A stretch of DNA of 14,292 bases from Bacillota bacterium (GCA_023395775.1 JAEWYA010000041.1:1-14292), one strand, 5' to 3'; shown: positions 1-7,456, counted from the first letter of the stretch. Program-made: numbers and translations. Notes: a model not told the origin generated them from the sequence alone.

Positions 1-1292
1 ATGCCGGGGCGGACCACGATGGTGTCGGGCAGCATCTCCACCTTGGTGCCGGCGGTGTTCACGTTCATCTGGTCCACATCGCCCTTGCCGGTGACGGTGG
101 TGCCGGTGTCCAGATTCAGCGTTTTCACCGCCGCGCCGCTCAGGACGGAGACGGTGGATCCCGCTGCCGCTTCGTCCACAGTCAGGGATTTGACGGAGCC
201 CTTTGCCATGGTGACGGTGGACTTGGGAGAGACTGTGACGATCTCCTTGAGGTTGCCCGCGGCGGACAGGGTGGTTCCCTCTTCGCCCTCTACTTTGATG
301 CTGGTGAAGCCGTAGTTATCTTCGGTGGCGTCTTCCACATAGGAGGGCGTTCGGATAGAGGTGTTGTCGATCTTGGTGCTGCCCTCCGCCCGAACGGAGA
401 CCACATTATTGGCCAGATTGTCCATAATGAGGGTAGGGGCGGTAACGCCGCGAAGGATTACGCTGTTCTTGCCCTTTTCGCTCTCGCCTGCGCCGCACAC
501 CACGATCTTGCCCAGCACATTGACGTTTTCCAACGTCACGTCGCCAAGCCCCAGACCGCCTGTGATATACAGGTTTCCGGCAATGGTGGTGTCTTTCAGG
601 GTCACGCCGGAGGTGGAGATGGTGACGTTGCCGTACACGCCGCCCAGCGTCTGTGTGCCGGACTTGTTGACGGGGGTTCCGATGGCGTTCACCAGCAAAA
701 CGGCCATCTGGCCGCGGGTGATGCTCTGCTTGGGCTTGAAGGACCCGTCGCCGTAGCCGCTGAGGATGCCCTCGACCACGGAGCTGCGGATAAGACCCCG
801 GCTGTAATTGGACAGGGTATTGCTGTCGGTGAAATCGAGACTTGCGCCGGGGTCGTCGTCCAGCGCCAGATTGCGGCCCAGCAGCACCGCTGCCTGCTCC
901 CGGGTGACGGAGTTTTTGGGAGAGGCGGTGCTCTTGCTGGTGCCGTTGAAATAACCGGTGGTGTAGCCGATGTTGATATCGTCGTAATACCAGTCGGCGG
1001 CCTTCACGTCCCGAAACGGGACGGAGGCGCTGGTATCATCGTAGCCGAAGGCTCGGTTCACCAGCACCACGAATTCCCCGCGGGTCAGCGTCCGGTCGGG
1101 GTGAAGGTCGCCGGAGGAGTCGCCCCGCATCACGCCCCAGCTCACCAGCTTTTCAAGATAAGGCTCCATCCAGCTCGCGGCGGAGACAGGGACGATTGCC
1201 CCGGGCAGCAGGGACAGCGCCATGACCAAAGAGAGCATGGCGGACAGCAGCCGCGTTCCGATGCGGCCCGCGTGGATTCCGTTCATTTTCAT
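1..1292 (-). CDS. SLH-domain exported surface protein, C-terminus cut by window edge
   Basis: Reading leftward from ATG at 1292, the frame stays open to the window edge (430 residues visible, no stop). An AAAGGA ribosome site lies about 9 bases upstream. Residues 1-38 look like a signal peptide: basic start, hydrophobic stretch LLSAMLSLVMALSLLPG, likely cleavage after VSA. Three S-layer homology repeats follow at about 41-84, 93-141 and 153-205, each ending in the TRxE/Q-type motif (LTRGEF, VTREQA, ITRGQM). SLH repeats are known to anchor proteins to secondary cell-wall polymer. From about 215 the sequence becomes short Val/Ile/Gly/Asn/Thr-rich strands resembling a repetitive beta-helix. It starts 54 bases after the PilZ gene, with no clear promoter or terminator between, so it may be the last gene of that operon. 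The exact role is unknown; a surface or wall-bound structural protein is the safest call. Confidence 0.88.
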   Translation of the reverse strand, partial: MKMNGIHAGRIGTRLLSAMLSLVMALSLLPGAIVPVSAASWMEPYLEKLVSWGVMRGDSSGDLHPDRTLTRGEFVVLVNRAFGYDDTSASVPFRDVKAADWYYDDINIGYTTGYFNGTSKSTASPKNSVTREQAAVLLGRNLALDDDPGASLDFTDSNTLSNYSRGLIRSSVVEGILSGYGDGSFKPKQSITRGQMAVLLVNAIGTPVNKSGTQTLGGVYGNVTISTSGVTLKDTTIAGNLYITGGLGLGDVTLENVNVLGKIVVCGAGESEKGKNSVILRGVTAPTLIMDNLANNVVSVRAEGSTKIDNTSIRTPSYVEDATEDNYGFTSIKVEGEEGTTLSAAGNLKEIVTVSPKSTVTMAKGSVKSLTVDEAAAGSTVSVLSGAAVKTLNLDTGTTVTGKGDVDQMNVNTAGTKVEMLPDTIVVRPG

Positions 1293-1346
1293 AGCGAGGA
1301 TTCCTTTCTGAACTGATATGCGTTCTATCTTTAATATGGCCCGGCG

Positions 1347-1946
1347 TTATCTCTGCCGGCCGTGGTTTGTGATCTGCTGAGAAAATACGGCTTCCCGCAC
1401 AATGACCTCCTCGTCGTGAATCATGTCCACAAATTTGGCGGAGTAGAGCGGAATGTTGGAGTTGGAGGGGCGCAGGCGCAGAATCAGCGCCCGAAGGATC
1501 ACCGGCTGAGAGGTGATGGGAATGACCACTTCCACAGTCTCCGCGATCCGGAGCTGAAAATTACAGAAAAAGGCGATGCCGCCGCAGCTCAGGTCGTGGC
1601 AGATGATGGGAATGCGTCCGGTCCAGGAACCGGAGACGGGATAGATAAAGCTGTCGAACCGGACGGGGACCCGCAGGTTCTGCCGCAGGGACTCTCCCAG
1701 CAGGTCCACCGGTTCTATTCTGATGGAACTGATATGGTCGGTAGAGAGAATCCGCCCGGTCATATCCGGGTGATCCGCGTCCATGGCGATCAGGTTGACG
1801 ATCTCATGCTCCAGGACCTGATTCAAATCGCCGTCCAGCACCTGGAGCTGCCAGACCGCGCTGTCCGGCGGCGTTTCCAGAACGGCGCGGGCCAGCGGTT
1901 CGTTCCGGCTGTCTGAGATCATGTAACGGTAACGATATCCGGGCAT
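1347..1946 (-). CDS. PilZ-domain protein, probable c-di-GMP receptor
   Basis: A 199-residue protein with a C-terminal PilZ domain. Both c-di-GMP-binding signatures are present: RxxxR (RQNLR, residues 88-92) and DxSxxG (DLSCGG, 118-123). The N-terminal 85 residues form a separate beta-rich region that may correspond to the YcgR-N type domain of flagellar brake proteins, but I cannot confirm that. The start ATG at 1946 has an ideal site, AAGGAGG with a 7-base spacer, and overlaps the upstream stop as TAATG, so translation is probably coupled. In other bacteria PilZ/YcgR proteins slow the flagellar motor or act on surface structures when c-di-GMP is high. Its position directly after FliK-like and FlhB-like genes points to a flagellar role. 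Family confidence is high; the specific target is unknown. Confidence 0.9.
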   Translation of the reverse strand: MPGYRYRYMISDSRNEPLARAVLETPPDSAVWQLQVLDGDLNQVLEHEIVNLIAMDADHPDMTGRILSTDHISSIRIEPVDLLGESLRQNLRVPVRFDSFIYPVSGSWTGRIPIICHDLSCGGIAFFCNFQLRIAETVEVVIPITSQPVILRALILRLRPSNSNIPLYSAKFVDMIHDEEVIVREAVFSQQITNHGRQR

Positions 1947-2278
1947 TATTCAGCCTCCTTCTGCAAAGCGGGAGACGGCACATGCCGCCGTCTGGGTCGA
2001 TCGGGGTGCGCGGGGTCAAACTCCAGGAAGTATACGTAGATGTCCACGATTGCCTGATAGAGGGACGGGGGGATTTCCTGCCCCAGCTCCAGTTGGGACA
2101 GCATGGTGGCCAGCGAATTGTCCTCGTAGACGGGAACGCCGCTGTCCGCAGCCACCTCCACGATCTTTTCCGCCAGATATCCCATGCCGGAGGCCACCAC
2201 CACCGGCGCGGCGCTGCTTCCGTATTGCAGGGCGACTGCCCGGCCGGCGGGAGTTTTTTTGTTTTCAGGCTCTGACAT
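1946..2278 (-). CDS. Free-standing FlhB C-terminal-domain-like protein (YlqH type)
   Basis: A 110-residue soluble protein matching the cytoplasmic C-terminal domain of the flagellar export switch protein FlhB, without its membrane part. Recognisable pieces are RAVALQYG (13-20), SAAPVVVASGMGYLAEKI (22-39), VPVYEDNSLATMLSQLELGQ (48-67) and IPPSLYQAIVDIYVYFLEF. In FlhB the stretch before AVAL is NPTH, where self-cleavage occurs; here it reads TPAG (9-12), so cleavage is not expected. An upstream in-frame ATG exists at 2299, but ATG 2278 has AAAGGA with an 8-base spacer and gives a 14-base overlap with the preceding gene, so I chose it. It resembles B. subtilis YlqH, which likewise follows the FliK-like gene ylqG. 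A role in flagellar export or substrate switching is inferred. Confidence 0.85.
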   Translation of the reverse strand: MSEPENKKTPAGRAVALQYGSSAAPVVVASGMGYLAEKIVEVAADSGVPVYEDNSLATMLSQLELGQEIPPSLYQAIVDIYVYFLEFDPAHPDRPRRRHVPSPALQKEAE

Positions 2279-3725
2279 TGATACTGTCCTTTCCATCAAA
2301 GATTTTAGGAAAATTTTCCGAGACCGTCAAGGGTCTGACCATTTTTCCAACATCCACGGACCCCACGTTCAGGCCGTTGTCCGACAAAATGCCGGTCAGG
2401 GACCCCCGGATGACCTCAGAAAACGGGGCCACGGAATCGGGGCACCGCACGGCCAGGTCCACGGAATTCCCCCGGCTGGTGACCACGATATCAAAAAGGC
2501 CCAGAGATTGGATATCCGCCTTCAGGAGGAAGCGCAAGGTACGCGCTCCGTCCCGCTGCCCGAAGGGCTGGTCGGCGTCCCGGTCCGCGTCCGGGTCTAC
2601 CCACATCTCAGAATACATCATTCTGTCGTTCCATACAAGCGGAAGAATATAATGATTGACCGTCATGTACACGCTTTCATTCACCAGCATGGACGAAACC
2701 ATGGCCTGGAACTGCTCCTGAGCCTCCGGTCCGGCGGAGCCGCGAAGAGCCAGGTCGGCGGCGGAGGCCAGCTGGTCGGCAAAGGCGTTGTTCCTTCCAA
2801 AGCGCTCAAAAGGTGTGTTTTTCAGCATCTGAAGCAGGACCGCGTCCCCCGCGCCCCGCGGGTCTCCGCCCAGAGCGTCCCGTAGGGAAGAATAGTTAAA
2901 AAGCTGTCGCAGTGCGTGCAAAACGCCTTCCTGAGAGCCGTTTTCATACCGGGCAATATCCAGCGTCAGCATGGACAGGGCGGACCGGACCCGGCCCATA
3001 TCGTGGGAGCGGGAGACATAGTCGGAGAGATAGGGGAGGATCTGCCCCTGAAGAAGCTTCAGCGCTCCGGCCCGGTCACCGGATTGCATGCTGTTTTGCA
3101 GCTGAGCGATGAAATTCGCCACTTGAGCGCCCCAGCTCCGGGGAAGAGAGGCGGTGATCCGGTTCAGGCTGCGCAGGAGATTGTCCTCAATGTGGCCGGT
3201 GGAGGAATAGTCGCTGTACTGCTTGAGAAATTGCAGGATATCGCTTCTGAGATTCTGGGAGTCGCTGGCGTGATATGCGCCGCGAAGGATGTTGAAAAGC
3301 GACCCGCCGAAGCGGCTGCCGGAAGCGACCTGATTTTGGAGAAACCGCAGAAACTCCCCTTCGTTCATCTGAAGCATATTCAGAGTCTGGGAGAGGTCGC
3401 CTGCGGTCCCGGCCCGAAGACCGGAGGAAACCGCCGTTTGAGACCCGCCCATCAGTGAGCGGAGCAGATCGGCGGAGACGCTGCCGCCGCTGTCTGTGAT
3501 CCGCTGGAGGAAGGCCTGAAAATTCGAATCATACCGCAAGGGGAAAGAATTGGCATCCTCACCGGCGCTGTGCTGCTGGCCGCTGTTGGAGTCCGGACGG
3601 TTGACCCGGCTCGGATTGGGGACGTTTTGGATGTTGGGATCGTTGGCCGAGTTGGGGATGGCGCGGCTGCTGGCGGCTGTGTCGTACCCGGGAACGGGAT
3701 TGGTGACATTCATAATATCCGGCAT
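2265..3725 (-). CDS. FliK/YlqG-like flagellar hook-length-control family protein
   Basis: A 486-residue protein. Residues 1-70 are low complexity (Asn/Pro/Ser/Ala-rich), as in the N-terminal part of FliK-type proteins. The middle (about 75-335) is mostly predicted helix with leucine-rich segments. The end (about 350-486) matches the layout of the FliK C-terminal domain: RTLRFLLKADIQSLGLFDIV, then NSVDLAVRCPD, SEVIRGSLTGILSDNGLNVG and a final beta segment. This parallels the classic pattern of a LxLxPxxLGxVxV strand followed by a helix and a GLxxxxxxV strand. ATG 3725 has GGAG with an 8-base spacer. It is the first gene of the leftward operon and overlaps the FlhB-like gene by 14 bases. The arrangement recalls B. 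subtilis ylqG-ylqH. It may be an accessory FliK paralogue, since canonical fliK normally sits in the fla/che operon; none is visible here. Confidence 0.72.
   Translation of the reverse strand: MPDIMNVTNPVPGYDTAASSRAIPNSANDPNIQNVPNPSRVNRPDSNSGQQHSAGEDANSFPLRYDSNFQAFLQRITDSGGSVSADLLRSLMGGSQTAVSSGLRAGTAGDLSQTLNMLQMNEGEFLRFLQNQVASGSRFGGSLFNILRGAYHASDSQNLRSDILQFLKQYSDYSSTGHIEDNLLRSLNRITASLPRSWGAQVANFIAQLQNSMQSGDRAGALKLLQGQILPYLSDYVSRSHDMGRVRSALSMLTLDIARYENGSQEGVLHALRQLFNYSSLRDALGGDPRGAGDAVLLQMLKNTPFERFGRNNAFADQLASAADLALRGSAGPEAQEQFQAMVSSMLVNESVYMTVNHYILPLVWNDRMMYSEMWVDPDADRDADQPFGQRDGARTLRFLLKADIQSLGLFDIVVTSRGNSVDLAVRCPDSVAPFSEVIRGSLTGILSDNGLNVGSVDVGKMVRPLTVSENFPKIFDGKDSINVRA
2287..2292 (-). promoter_or_regulatory. 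Ribosome site deciding the start of the FlhB-like gene
   Basis: On the minus strand AAAGGA lies 8 bases before ATG 2278. The upstream ATGs at 2299 and 2296 would put this site inside the coding region and lengthen the overlap with the FliK-like gene to over 30 bases. The site sits within the end of the FliK-like frame, consistent with translational coupling. Confidence 0.7.
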
Positions 3726-3756
3726 AGGTTCAGCTCCGTTTCATTACTTCAAAAAT

Positions 3757-3785
3757 TTCATAAACTTGGAACAAATTAAAATCAA
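3757..3785 (-). promoter_or_regulatory. Candidate sigma-A promoter for the leftward operon
   Basis: On the minus strand TTGATT (3785-3780) and TATGAA (3762-3757) are separated by 17 bases, 32 bases before the FliK-like start. Each box matches the consensus at four of six positions, so this is only a moderate candidate in an AT-rich stretch. I see no TAAA-N15-GCCGATAT-type sigma-D site for this operon. Confidence 0.35.
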
Positions 3786-3789
3786 TTCG

Positions 3790-3818
3790 TTGACGCGCGG
3801 GGCAGAAAACATTATAAT
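3790..3818 (+). promoter_or_regulatory. Sigma-A promoter for the cheA operon
   Basis: TTGACG (3790-3795) and a perfect TATAAT (3813-3818) are separated by exactly 17 bases, predicting transcription from about 3825. This is near consensus and implies that the chemotaxis operon is read by the housekeeping sigma factor. The -10 lies in the palindrome CATTATAATG, so a TATAAT is also present on the other strand, but no convincing minus-strand -35 goes with it. Confidence 0.8.
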
Positions 3819-3837
3819 GAAAAACACAGAAAGGTCG

Positions 3838-3900
3838 GCGCTCTTCCGGATGTGGGGAATGAGAGCTTCGGAAATATTTGGGAGCGCGTTAACTTTTTTT
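3838..3900 (+). promoter_or_regulatory. Structured cheA leader with T-run, possible attenuator
   Basis: Within the roughly 165-base leader, GCGCTC (3838-3843) pairs with GAGCGC (3882-3887). Inside it TTCCGGA (3844-3850) pairs with TTCGGAA (3867-3873, one G-U). A run of seven Ts follows at 3894-3900, six bases after the stem. It looks like an imperfect intrinsic terminator or another regulatory fold. It matches no riboswitch class I recognise. The stem-to-T-run gap is longer than ideal, so termination is uncertain. Confidence 0.35.
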
Positions 3901-3941
3901 AAAAACTGACGATATATAAGATAAATTGTTGAATATTTGGA

Positions 3942-3963
3942 GGGGACCCGGATTCTCGTCCCT
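3942..3963 (+). promoter_or_regulatory. Small hairpin with GGA in the loop, just before cheA
   Basis: GGGAC (3943-3947) pairs with GTCCC (3958-3962), plus one possible G-U pair. The 10-base loop CCGGATTCTC carries GGA. It ends 26 bases before the cheA start. GGA in a hairpin loop is the core of CsrA binding sites, and csrA is encoded in this window, but a role is only inferred. Confidence 0.3.
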
Positions 3964-3988
3964 AAAAAAGAGAGAGAGGCGGCATTTT

Positions 3989-6103
3989 ATGGACAATGGC
4001 GGAAACGAAAGCATTCTGGATACATATTTGTATGAGACAAACACCCTGCTGGAGCAGCTGGACAGCATCGTCCTCGCGGCGGAACAGGCGGACACCTTTA
4101 CGCAGAATGATGTGAATGAAATATTCCGCATCATGCACACCATCAAGGGCGCTTCCGCCATGATGGAATACGAATCCCTTACCACGGTGGCCCATCGGAT
4201 TGAGGATATGTTCTTCATCATCCGCGAAAGGACCATGGAAGCGGTGCCGGACCCGGATCGGGGGCTGCTGTTCGACATGATGTTCCTGGCCATTGACTTT
4301 TTCCGGAGCCAGGTGGAAAAGGTCCAGAACGGCCAGCCTCTATCCAATGACATCGACAAACTGTTGGAAAAAATTAATAGTCTGATCGCTAAAATTCAAG
4401 GGGATGCGAACGGAGCCGGGGATGCGGCCTCCGCACCCGCCGCTTCCGCCGTACCTGCTGCCCCGGAGGCGGCGGACGCAGGGTTCCCGTATGGCCTGCG
4501 CGTTTTCTTTGACGAGGGCGTGGGGATGGAGAATCTGCGGGCGTTTATGCTGGTGACGGAGTTTCACGGCATCTGCGGCGAGGAAAACTTTACGTTTTTC
4601 CCCGAAGATGTGGAGACCAACGCCGCCACGATCGAGACCATTGTGTCCCAGGGCTTTGTGCTGTCCTTCCGCAGGGAGATGGACCGCGCCGGCGCCATCC
4701 AGGTGGTGTCCGGCTCCGGCTCTGTCCGGGGCTATCAGGCATTCGACAATCCGGCTGTCCCGCCCGCTCGGCAGGAGGTATCAAAGGCTGCGGCTCCCAA
4801 CGCTAAAACTGCGGCGCCCGCGGCGCAGGAGAGCCATGCTGCCGCATCGAAGCCTGCACAGGAGAAGCCAGCCGGCAAAAACGCTCCGGCCACCCCTGCC
4901 GCCGCACAGGGAATGGGCTCCCATCCGAAAGAGAGCCTTATCAGCGTGAACCTCAGCAAACTGAATCAACTGATGGACGTGGTGGGCGAAATCGTCATCA
5001 CCGAGTCCATGGTCACGGCCTCTCCGGACTTGAAGGGCTTGAAGCTGGACAACTTCACAAAGTCCGCCCGGCAGCTGCGCAAGCTGACCGACGAGCTGCA
5101 GGACGTGTCCATGTCGCTGCGCATGGTCCCTGTGCTGGCCACCTTCCAAAAGATGCAGCGCATTGTTCGGGATATGGGCAAGAAGTTGGGCAAGAGGGTG
5201 CGGCTGACTCTGGTAGGCGAGGACACAGAGGTGGACAAGACCATCGTGGACGGAATCGGCGACCCCCTGATGCACATCGTCCGCAATTCCATGGACCACG
5301 GCATCGAGGAGTCTGAGGAGGACCGCATTGCCGCGGGCAAAGACCCCGAGGGCGAGATTATCCTCTCTGCCAGCCATACCGGCGGCGAGGTCATCATTCA
5401 GGTGAAGGATGACGGCCGCGGCGTGGACTATGACAAGGTGCTGAAAAAGGCCGTCGACGCCGGGCTTGCCAGCCCCGAGATCGAGTACAGCCGCAAGGAG
5501 ATTATCAACTTCCTGCTGATGCCCGGCTTCTCCACCAATACCGAGGTGACGGAGTTCTCCGGCCGCGGCGTGGGCATGGACGTGGTGAAGAAAAACGTGG
5601 AGGAAGTGGGCGGCACCGTGGTGCTGACCAGTGAGCCCGGCAAGGGCATGACCACCACGCTGAAGATCCCCCTGACCATGGCGATTCTGGACGGGATGGA
5701 GGTTTCCGTGGGCTCCTCCATCTTCACCATCCCCATCAACAATATCCGCCAGTCCTTCAAGATGAGCGACGGCGACATCATTCACGACGCCGCCCAGGGC
5801 GAGATGGTGAAGGTCATGGACAACTTTTATTCCGTTATCCGCGCAAAGGATGTTTACGGCTTGGACAGCGGGTACGACAAAATTGAAGACGGCATCCTGA
5901 TGTGGGTGGAATCGGGCGAGTGCACCTACTGCCTGTTCGTGGATGAGCTGCTGGGCGAGCAGCAGGTGGTGGTGAAGCCGCTTCCCAATTATATCAACAC
6001 CTTTAATATTAAGCAACACGGCATTACCGGCTGCACGATTCTGGGCGACGGGAATATCAGCGTGATCCTGGACGTGTCCAATCTTTACTCGGCCATACAG
6101 TGA
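3989..6103 (+). CDS. cheA: Chemotaxis histidine kinase CheA
   Basis: A 704-residue cytoplasmic kinase that autophosphorylates in response to receptor signals and passes phosphate to CheY and CheB. Domains in order: P1/HPt (about 1-135) with phospho-acceptor His50 in MHTIKGASA; a P2-like response-regulator-docking domain (about 167-252); an Ala/Pro-rich linker (253-313); P3 dimerisation (about 316-378, ISVNLSKLNQLMDVVGEI); P4 ATPase with N box HIVRNSMDHGIE (429-440), G1 DDGRGVD (474-480), F box NFLLMPGFS and G2 SGRGVGMD (524-531); and P5/CheW-like (about 568-704). All key ATP-binding residues are present. I chose ATG 3989 because GAGAGAGGCGG lies just upstream; an in-frame TTG at 3926 would add 21 non-conserved residues. 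It is first in a cheA-cheW-cheR-cheB operon, 34 bases ahead of cheW. Confidence 0.97.
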   Translation: MDNGGNESILDTYLYETNTLLEQLDSIVLAAEQADTFTQNDVNEIFRIMHTIKGASAMMEYESLTTVAHRIEDMFFIIRERTMEAVPDPDRGLLFDMMFLAIDFFRSQVEKVQNGQPLSNDIDKLLEKINSLIAKIQGDANGAGDAASAPAASAVPAAPEAADAGFPYGLRVFFDEGVGMENLRAFMLVTEFHGICGEENFTFFPEDVETNAATIETIVSQGFVLSFRREMDRAGAIQVVSGSGSVRGYQAFDNPAVPPARQEVSKAAAPNAKTAAPAAQESHAAASKPAQEKPAGKNAPATPAAAQGMGSHPKESLISVNLSKLNQLMDVVGEIVITESMVTASPDLKGLKLDNFTKSARQLRKLTDELQDVSMSLRMVPVLATFQKMQRIVRDMGKKLGKRVRLTLVGEDTEVDKTIVDGIGDPLMHIVRNSMDHGIEESEEDRIAAGKDPEGEIILSASHTGGEVIIQVKDDGRGVDYDKVLKKAVDAGLASPEIEYSRKEIINFLLMPGFSTNTEVTEFSGRGVGMDVVKKNVEEVGGTVVLTSEPGKGMTTTLKIPLTMAILDGMEVSVGSSIFTIPINNIRQSFKMSDGDIIHDAAQGEMVKVMDNFYSVIRAKDVYGLDSGYDKIEDGILMWVESGECTYCLFVDELLGEQQVVVKPLPNYINTFNIKQHGITGCTILGDGNISVILDVSNLYSAIQ

Positions 6104-6137
6104 GCGCGTCGAAACAGAAAGAGAGGGTCATTGAGAT

Positions 6138-6605
6138 ATGGAGAACGAAGCGATGAATATGATAGACGACGGGACCTCCGCGCGGGCCGGACTGGAAGAG
6201 GAAGTGGAGCAGTACCTGGTGTTTCGGTGCGACGCCCTGCGGATAGGAGTCCGGGTGGACTGTGTGGTGGAGGCCCTGATCAACCAGGTTATTACACCTC
6301 TTCCCATGCTGCCCGACTATGTATGCGGCATTATCAACCTGCGCGGGGAGGTTGTCCCCGTCGTCAGCATCCGTCTGCGCCTGGGAAAGCCCAGCGCCGA
6401 TGAACAGTCCATCATCGTGCTGAATGTCAACGGCACGCAGCTGGGCATTTTGGTGGACCGGGTGGATCAGATGGTGAAGCTGCCCCGCAGCTCCATCCTG
6501 CCCATGCCCGCCACCAACAGTCAGAAGCTGATGTGCGGCATGAGCTCCCTGCCGGACGGCGGGACCATGCTGGAGCTGGACAGCGCCGTTTTGCTGGAGC
6601 ACTGA
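6138..6605 (+). CDS. cheW: Chemotaxis coupling protein CheW
   Basis: A 155-residue adaptor linking CheA to chemoreceptors. The CheW beta-barrel fold runs from about residue 23 to the end, with recognisable pieces EQYLVFRCDALRIGV, LPDYVCGIINLRGEVVPVVS (the most conserved CheW segment) and GTQLGILVDRVDQMV. Its length is normal for the family. The start is slightly ambiguous. ATG 6138 follows GAGAGGG by 10 bases, whereas ATG 6153 has GGAG 9 bases upstream; the choice affects only five residues outside the domain. The stop is two bases before the cheR start, so the two genes are probably translationally coupled. Confidence 0.95.
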   Translation: MENEAMNMIDDGTSARAGLEEEVEQYLVFRCDALRIGVRVDCVVEALINQVITPLPMLPDYVCGIINLRGEVVPVVSIRLRLGKPSADEQSIIVLNVNGTQLGILVDRVDQMVKLPRSSILPMPATNSQKLMCGMSSLPDGGTMLELDSAVLLEH

Positions 6606-6607
6606 GC

Positions 6608-7456
6608 ATGGAGGAAAAAGAGCAGAAGAACGTGGAATCTTCCTTTGCCCCTCTGGAGATTACCGACAGCGATTTCCGGCGGCTGGTGAATTTCATCCAG
6701 CAGCGCTATGGGATCGACCTGAGCAAAAAGCGGCAGCTGATTTCCGGACGGCTTTCCTACACAGTCAAGGCAAAGGGATATGCCGGCTTCGGCCCGTTTA
6801 TCGACCACTTGCTTGAAAAGCAGGACCCCAATGACGTAGAGCTGGTGATTAACAAGCTGACGACCAACTATACGTTTTTCATGCGGGAGCAGGAGCATTT
6901 CGATTTCTTCCGCAACACCATCCTCCCGGATGTTGTCCAGCGCCACCAGGGCAACAGGACTCTGTCCATCTGGAGCGCGGGGTGCGCCTCCGGAGAGGAG
7001 CCGTATACCATTTCCATGTATATCAAGGATTTTCTGGGGTCCGAGGCCGGGCGGTGGGACACCCGGGTGCTGGCCACCGATATTTCTCAGCAGGCACTGG
7101 CCAAGGCGCAGCAGGGAAAGTACAATCTTCCGGATACCATACCGCCCACGTGGAAGTCCAAGTACTTTGTCCCCTTTGGTACGGAGGGACAATATCAGGT
7201 GGCGCCCGTCATCCGGGACAATGTGATTTTTCGTACGTTTAACCTGATGGAACCCATTCGGTTCCGGCTGAAGTTCGACGTGATCTTCTGCCGGAATGTG
7301 ATGATTTATTTCAATCAACAGACGAAGGACGAGCTGGTCGCCCGTTTCTGCGAAGCGACTGAGCCCGGCGGATACCTTCTGATCGGTCATTCGGAGACAA
7401 TGGGCCGCAATCCCGGATATCGTTATCTGGCGCCGGCTACCTTCCAAAAGCGCTAG
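6608..7456 (+). CDS. cheR: Chemoreceptor methyltransferase CheR
   Basis: A 282-residue S-adenosylmethionine-dependent glutamate methyltransferase that methylates chemoreceptors for adaptation. The N-terminal helical CheR domain (about 19-95) includes LTTNYTFFMREQEHF, the counterpart of the family's TTNxTxFFRExxHF. The catalytic Rossmann domain has the SAM-binding loop WSAGCASGEEPYT (122-134), the acidic strand end LATDIS (155-160) and FDVIFCRNVMIYF (223-235). I chose ATG 6608 because GGAG (6596-6599) sits 8 bases upstream, inside the end of cheW. A longer in-frame start at 6533 would add 25 residues that merely read through cheW. No pentapeptide-binding extension is visible. Confidence 0.96.
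   Translation: MEEKEQKNVESSFAPLEITDSDFRRLVNFIQQRYGIDLSKKRQLISGRLSYTVKAKGYAGFGPFIDHLLEKQDPNDVELVINKLTTNYTFFMREQEHFDFFRNTILPDVVQRHQGNRTLSIWSAGCASGEEPYTISMYIKDFLGSEAGRWDTRVLATDISQQALAKAQQGKYNLPDTIPPTWKSKYFVPFGTEGQYQVAPVIRDNVIFRTFNLMEPIRFRLKFDVIFCRNVMIYFNQQTKDELVARFCEATEPGGYLLIGHSETMGRNPGYRYLAPATFQKR

Noticed and set aside
1..756. Plus-strand open frames at 1-315 and 361-756
   Set aside because: Both are antisense to the SLH protein, which has a signal peptide and three clear SLH repeats. The plus-strand translations have no domain features.
1340..1363. GC-rich hairpin between the PilZ and SLH genes as a terminator
   Set aside because: The stem is only 5-7 bp with a bulge and has no T-run on the minus strand, so read-through into the SLH gene is expected.
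2184..2885. Plus-strand open frames across the FliK-like and FlhB-like genes
   Set aside because: They have no recognisable motifs or good ribosome sites, and the minus-strand genes here are tightly coupled with strong ribosome sites.
3811..3839. Minus-strand promoter using the palindromic TATAAT
   Set aside because: The -10 is perfect, but the position 17 bases upstream reads GCCGAC, which is not a -35 box. The AT-rich pair nearer the gene is a better candidate.
3926..3988. TTG start 63 bases upstream for cheA
   Set aside because: The extra 21 residues are not CheA-like and would cover the leader hairpin. ATG 3989 has a better ribosome site and begins just before the HPt helix.
3825..3988. 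c-di-GMP riboswitch in the cheA leader
   Set aside because: The conserved GEMM core sequences are absent and the fold does not match class I or II.
4781..6019. Long minus-strand open frame (412 codons) opposite cheA
   Set aside because: It is His/Ala/Leu/Val-rich with no recognisable domain, and lies fully antisense to cheA, whose motifs are intact. This is a GC-rich codon shadow.
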